Below are positions 59,999 to 64,000 of a stretch of DNA of 64,000 bases, one piece after another (position 1 is the stretch's first letter; every line of letters begins with the position of its first letter). Source of the stretch: Owenia fusiformis (Eukaryota > Annelida > Polychaeta > Sabellida > Oweniidae). Where the stretch lies: the NCBI GenBank assembly GCA_903813345.2, contig CAIIXF020000009.1, forward strand, positions 35,397,759 through 35,461,758, in the 5' to 3' direction. The notes under the pieces were generated by a model, which saw nothing but the letters and a program-made list of their open reading frames with translations, ran no database searches and was not told the origin of the DNA. The position numbers and the translations under genes were made by a program.

Positions 59999-62216
59999 AT
60001 GGAGAACATCAAAGTGACTTCTTTTATGACAGGATTCAGCAGTTTTTTCATTATTGGAGTTTTCTTCATTAGCCAGGCACAGTCAAACTATTACAAACTT
60101 GGTGGCGTTGGGAGAAGAGTAAATGGAACTGCGGCAGAGGACTTTTTTGATATTGTTAATACTACGGAGTGTATCCTCAGATGTGTGGACAACATTGAGT
60201 GTTTGTCGTTGAATTACAATTCCGTTACACTGGAGTGTCTTATTTACACGGTGGATGGGTTAGAAAAATATGACGATCCTGACTGGACGTATGTTTACGC
60301 AAAAAGAGGTATGTAGAATTTTTATGCCAGAACGGTGATTGATTTTGCGTGCAATTTATTGTGAATTTCAAGGTTATTTTGAAGGCAAGCACAACAAAAC
60401 AATCACAACAACAAAATATTCCATTCTGAATAAAAATGTTTCATATGGCTTGGGAAGGAAAAAAGGTTAACTATACACTCTTCAAAATTATTACTTGGAT
60501 TTCCTTATATTGAGAAATTGTACTACTCATTTTAAGTCAAAAATTACTTAAATAATCTTGAACTACTGAATAATTTTTAAGTAGTTTTTAAGTAATTCAT
60601 TTATGGTGAATTTACTAATGCAAGGAGAGAAATTGAAATACTTACTGTAGTAATTGTAATACTCATTTACATAATTAAGCAAAACTCAAAATGGCAATAT
60701 AAGTTAAATAAGTAAAATGAAGAAAAACTAAGTATTTAACTTTAAGTAATTTTTATACTTGGGAAATACTTGGGAAATACTTGGGAAATACTCAAGTAAT
60801 TCATTTTTAAGAGTGTAATGATTTATGACTCCTATATAAGTGTAAGATTTTTGATTATTTTAGAAAGATCGATCCGAATTATATTTCGGACATGATGAAG
60901 TCTTTCAAATCCTCACTATTGAATGCCAATCATGCACAGTTGCATGTATTACCTGTCTAATCGCAATTTTAGTCAAAACACGACAGTGCAAAAATGGTCA
61001 TATTACCTTTTGATTACATTTACACACTGCCACGTGTATTATCTCGGCGCGAATATCTTTGTTTCATGGCAAGACAAAGCTCATAAATATGTCTGAAAGC
61101 AGATTTACCTTTGAAATTTTACGTTTAAAAATGACTTTGACTAAAAGCCATTTGTAGGACAAAAGTTGACTCTAAAGTGAAAATGAGTGCTTTTTCGTCG
61201 TTGATCTTTGACCTAATAACAAAAAAATCTAATTGATTGATCCACTCTCATTTTAGTTCGATAATATCGTTTTCTTTGAGTGATCTAGATGATATCAAAG
61301 ATTAGAATTGAATGTCCAAATATTTTCAAATTAAAATTAGTGCCTTAAGTATTGTTTGCTCTCATTTTCAGTTACCATGGTAACTCTAAGGTCGTGGTTA
61401 CCATGACAACTTAATTTTTTAGAGGGCATTTACCCAGTTGTGGTTGGACAAAGTTTGGTGGAAAACGGGCCTGATTATGATATTATGTTAATGTTTGGGT
61501 TTCCTGCGGCAAAGTAAATCGGCAATTTAATTATGGGGTGATGCCATGTATAATTGTAATACGTCAATATCTAAAACTCCAACAGTTCATCTCGTGCCGA
61601 TGCAAAATGTCAGTACCTACGCTCATTCATTTCATCCTACAAACTATAGTCCAAGTTAAATTAATCTAAATGTGTTTTTCTTGTTAATTAAGAAACTATA
61701 CTTGTAAACTATTTTTCATAATTTGAAATATATTTGTCCTAAAGAAAATTCAATTTCTATAGCGATAAATGATCTGTTGACTTAGGGGCCATATCTATGG
61801 CGGTATAACTGCCTCTGCTGAATCATTGTTAATATCTCCAGGATATGAAAGGATCGAGTTCCAAATTGAATTGATTAAGTTTGATTTCAGGTGCTGGGGT
61901 TTTTCATGTGGAAGGTTCCGGGGGTCGATACAGCATAGCTGATCCAACCGTCGCTGAATCCGTGTGTACCAATAACTACAACGCCGTGTCGCTTGCTACC
62001 CCCGAACAGTTGGCTGCAATGGTTGCAAATGGGTTCTTCATGTGTAAATGTGGTTGGGTAACAGATAGATCATCGGTTATTCCGTTGAATTACACAACAT
62101 CCGGTTGTGGAGGTCTTAGCGCGCCACCTGGTGTCCTAACGTGTGTTAACCCGGGTGGAGCGCTACCAGGTTACGCCCCAAATGGACAGGATGCTTATTG
62201 TTATACAGATTTTTAA
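59999..62216 (+). CDS. Secreted PAN/apple plus Link (hyaluronan-binding type) domain protein, two exons
   Basis: Exon 1 (59999-60308) and exon 2 (61891-62216) join at AG|GTATGT and TTTCAG|GT to give 211 residues; the intron is phase 1. Residues 1 to about 28 are a signal peptide (SFFIIGVFFISQAQ). Residues about 30-103 form a PAN/apple domain with Cys58, Cys62, Cys68 and Cys80. Residues 105-211 form a Link module: GVFH start, ATPEQL, CGWVTD, GC and YCYTDF, with Cys129-Cys207 and Cys157-Cys176 as the expected disulfides. Cys155 and Cys188 are an extra pair not in the basic module. N-glycosylation sequons lie at Asn42, Asn54 and Asn170. Link modules bind hyaluronan or related glycans and PAN domains bind protein or carbohydrate; the ligand here is unknown. 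There is no membrane anchor, so it is probably extracellular. A possible polyadenylation signal, ATTAAA, is at 62494-62499. Confidence 0.92.
60476..60815. mobile_element. 340-bp TA-flanked MITE in the PAN-Link intron
   Basis: The left end CACTCTTCAAAATTATTAC and the right end, read inward, CACTCTTAAAAATGAATTAC are inverted repeats, with TA directly outside each (60474-60475 and 60816-60817). Inside are many AAGTAATT words and three tandem CTTGGGAAATA units. Non-autonomous. Confidence 0.85.
61140..61470 (+). repeat. Dispersed repeat copy in the PAN-Link intron with two X-boxes
   Basis: Diverged relative of 8085-8430. It includes X-box matches GTTACCATGGTAAC (61371-61384) and GTTACCATGACAAC (61397-61410), 12 bp apart, which fit the RFX consensus GTNRCC-N-RGYAAC. 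Whether they act on this gene or came with the repeat is open. Confidence 0.5.
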
Positions 62217-64000
62217 GTGTTATTAAAAGGACGAAAGAGCTACATCAACAATTATTAGATCACAGTGAAGATCTGAGAGAAAGTCATTAGATGGAAAACT
62301 CGCATCACTATTAAGTAGTAAAGTAATGACTAAATGTGAAATTGGAGGATAAACTGCTTAAAAATTAACGTTAAACTTCAATTGATATGGGCATCAACAT
62401 GTTGTCATTGCAAGACTTTTAGTCATAGTTTGGTCTTTAAAATGGTTGTAAATAAGTCTAAATAAGGTCAATTTTTGAATCACTAAACTAAAGATTAAAA
62501 TTTAGGTCCGTTTGGAACACCTTAAAGACAAAAAATTATATACCTATAACTTAAGCATCATGATATACCATGACATCTCATTTCTTCTCAGCCCTGAGAT
62601 GTTTCAGGTGAAACAGAAAGATGCTATGAGTATCAGAATGTAACTTAAGTGGTATTTGAAATGTTACATGTTGCGAAATGTAAGCAGACAATTGCAAAGG
62701 GGTGTGAATGCAAACTCCTGGTTTCAAGAGTCATAAAATATTAACTACAAAAACACTAATTGAAATGCCTTATCATAGACATTTCAAATTATTTCATACT
62801 ATGCCGTTTCAATTAGATAAATCTGGTAAAATAACTTGGGCATCAAATATTTACTTTGTTTTAAAATACACAACAAATTAAGGTGGCCTAAAGTGCTGCT
62901 TATTTTTTCGTGAAGCCACTCAGTTTAATTACTATTTCTCTGCACCCTGATGTTCAATCAACATCATTCGAGATCCATGTGTTCCTGACACGTTTAGGCA
63001 TCTGGTAATGACAACGTCTACCCAATGTTTGCACGGGAAATTGACGTAATTCGTGACTGAAATCTGGAAGACAAAAATATGTGATATTCTTTCAGAATTG
63101 TTTATAATAACTATTTACAAAAAAGTTCCCGAGACACAAGTCCATTTAGGTGGAGTTTGTTTTAAAGTCGAAATTTGAGTATTTGCAATTTGAGTATAGA
63201 TAATTAAAGCTCTAGCAAAGCTAGTTTAGAGTTTAAAATCATTGTTTTGAATCGGGAGACACATACCAAGGGACAGAATATGTAAATATTGTACCATAGT
63301 AATCTGGGATGTGTATCATGTAATTTGTAAATATCCTAGACAGATACCATGATATCAGATTAAACCTTCATATCACATTTTAGAAGAGTATAACACAGGC
63401 CGATTAAAAAAAAATACAATCTGAAGAAGTTATCATAACAAATATGAAGCAACTAAGAATGTGAATTTTTATCATTTAATTTTGCAATTGTACATTTTGT
63501 GATAGAAATGTACGTGAATAACAATTAACGCGTCTCAAGTTTAGTTACAGACGGGAGATAACGAAATCACTTAGTTTTTCCACGATCATCAACGTGGAAA
63601 CAAAGTTTAACAATTAGATCAATACTTTTAGTTTTGATTTGATAAATAAATTCAAATTTTCACAACCTTTATATTTTTGTTTACTAGTGCACAATCTGAA
63701 ATCCTCGCAACTGAATCAAGTTTATGTTTAACAATGAAGTTTAACTTCGACATACCTGTTAATAGCCCCACACCCTGGACGCTAAAGGAATTCAGAAGTC
63801 ATTAATACGCCAATACAAAAATCAATTCATACCTATGTCAACATGAAGTTCCTATCATTATCAGCGATCATTGTTTATTTGAATGTAAAATCGAATGGAA
63901 AGTGTATTTGAGATGGAAAATTGCAAAAATGATTATTTTCCCAGTAATTTCATAATTATCTTTCAAATGGGCATAATCTGGGATATTTTATGCCACGAAA
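62217..64000. other. 3' flank of the PAN-Link gene and intergenic DNA
   Basis: No further Link, PAN or other coding exon recognised up to the window end. No repeat structure stands out. Confidence 0.4.

Overview
The window is animal nuclear DNA, most likely from a marine invertebrate. It has AT-rich intergenic DNA, GT-AG introns, polyadenylation-type signals, a DEG/ENaC channel (a family restricted to animals), a calcyphosin-type EF-hand gene, and a PAN plus Link domain secreted protein. The repeats (GGCGTAGCCAG-ended MITEs, TGACCT-rich minisatellites, many long palindromes) are of kinds common in lophotrochozoan and invertebrate deuterostome genomes. The sequence does not let me name the phylum. 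There are no bacterial operons, CRISPR arrays or phage genes.

Only three protein-coding genes are convincing, all in the right third. (1) A single-exon DEG/ENaC channel, 43926-46049 (+), 707 codons. (2) A calcyphosin-like four-EF-hand gene on the minus strand. I assembled it from seven coding exons between 57246 and 53911; it gives 250 residues from the upstream ATG, or 231 from an internal ATG that exposes a signal-peptide-like N terminus. (3) A two-exon secreted protein, 59999-62216 (+), 211 residues, with signal peptide, PAN/apple domain and Link domain. Its phase-1 intron lies exactly between the domains. The genes do not form an operon or an evident pathway; two of the three products probably meet the cell surface or extracellular space.

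The left two thirds (1-43.4 kb) has no recognisable intact gene and is a patchwork of repeats. It holds a 147-bp tandem repeat (3.5-3.9 kb), two GGCGTAGCCAG MITEs, a TGACCT-rich array (10.5-11.4 kb), and a 3.35-kb CACTG-ended element with subterminal inverted repeats (14.0-17.4 kb). A decayed LINE 3' end lies at 18.1-18.8 kb. Two ~500-bp MITEs in opposite orientation (19.4-20.6 kb) have an unoccupied homologue of their target at 28.2 kb. A pair of ~0.7-kb inverted arms flanks a 3-kb loop (24.8-29.2 kb), and two CAC-ended elements have 5-bp target duplications (32.5-33.0 and 41.7-43.0 kb). Two facing arrays of a ~360-bp unit lie at 37-41 kb.

The right third also contains a minisatellite split by a TA-flanked MITE (47.1-49.4 kb), a promoter-like motif cluster with no gene attached (48.8-48.9 kb), and a 74/69-bp satellite running into a 500-N assembly gap (52001-52500). 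A long palindrome abuts that gap, and an array of AAGATGGCCGC-containing units lies just upstream of the PAN-Link gene. Exon structures, target duplications and repeat homologies were read by eye; none was checked by alignment software or database search.
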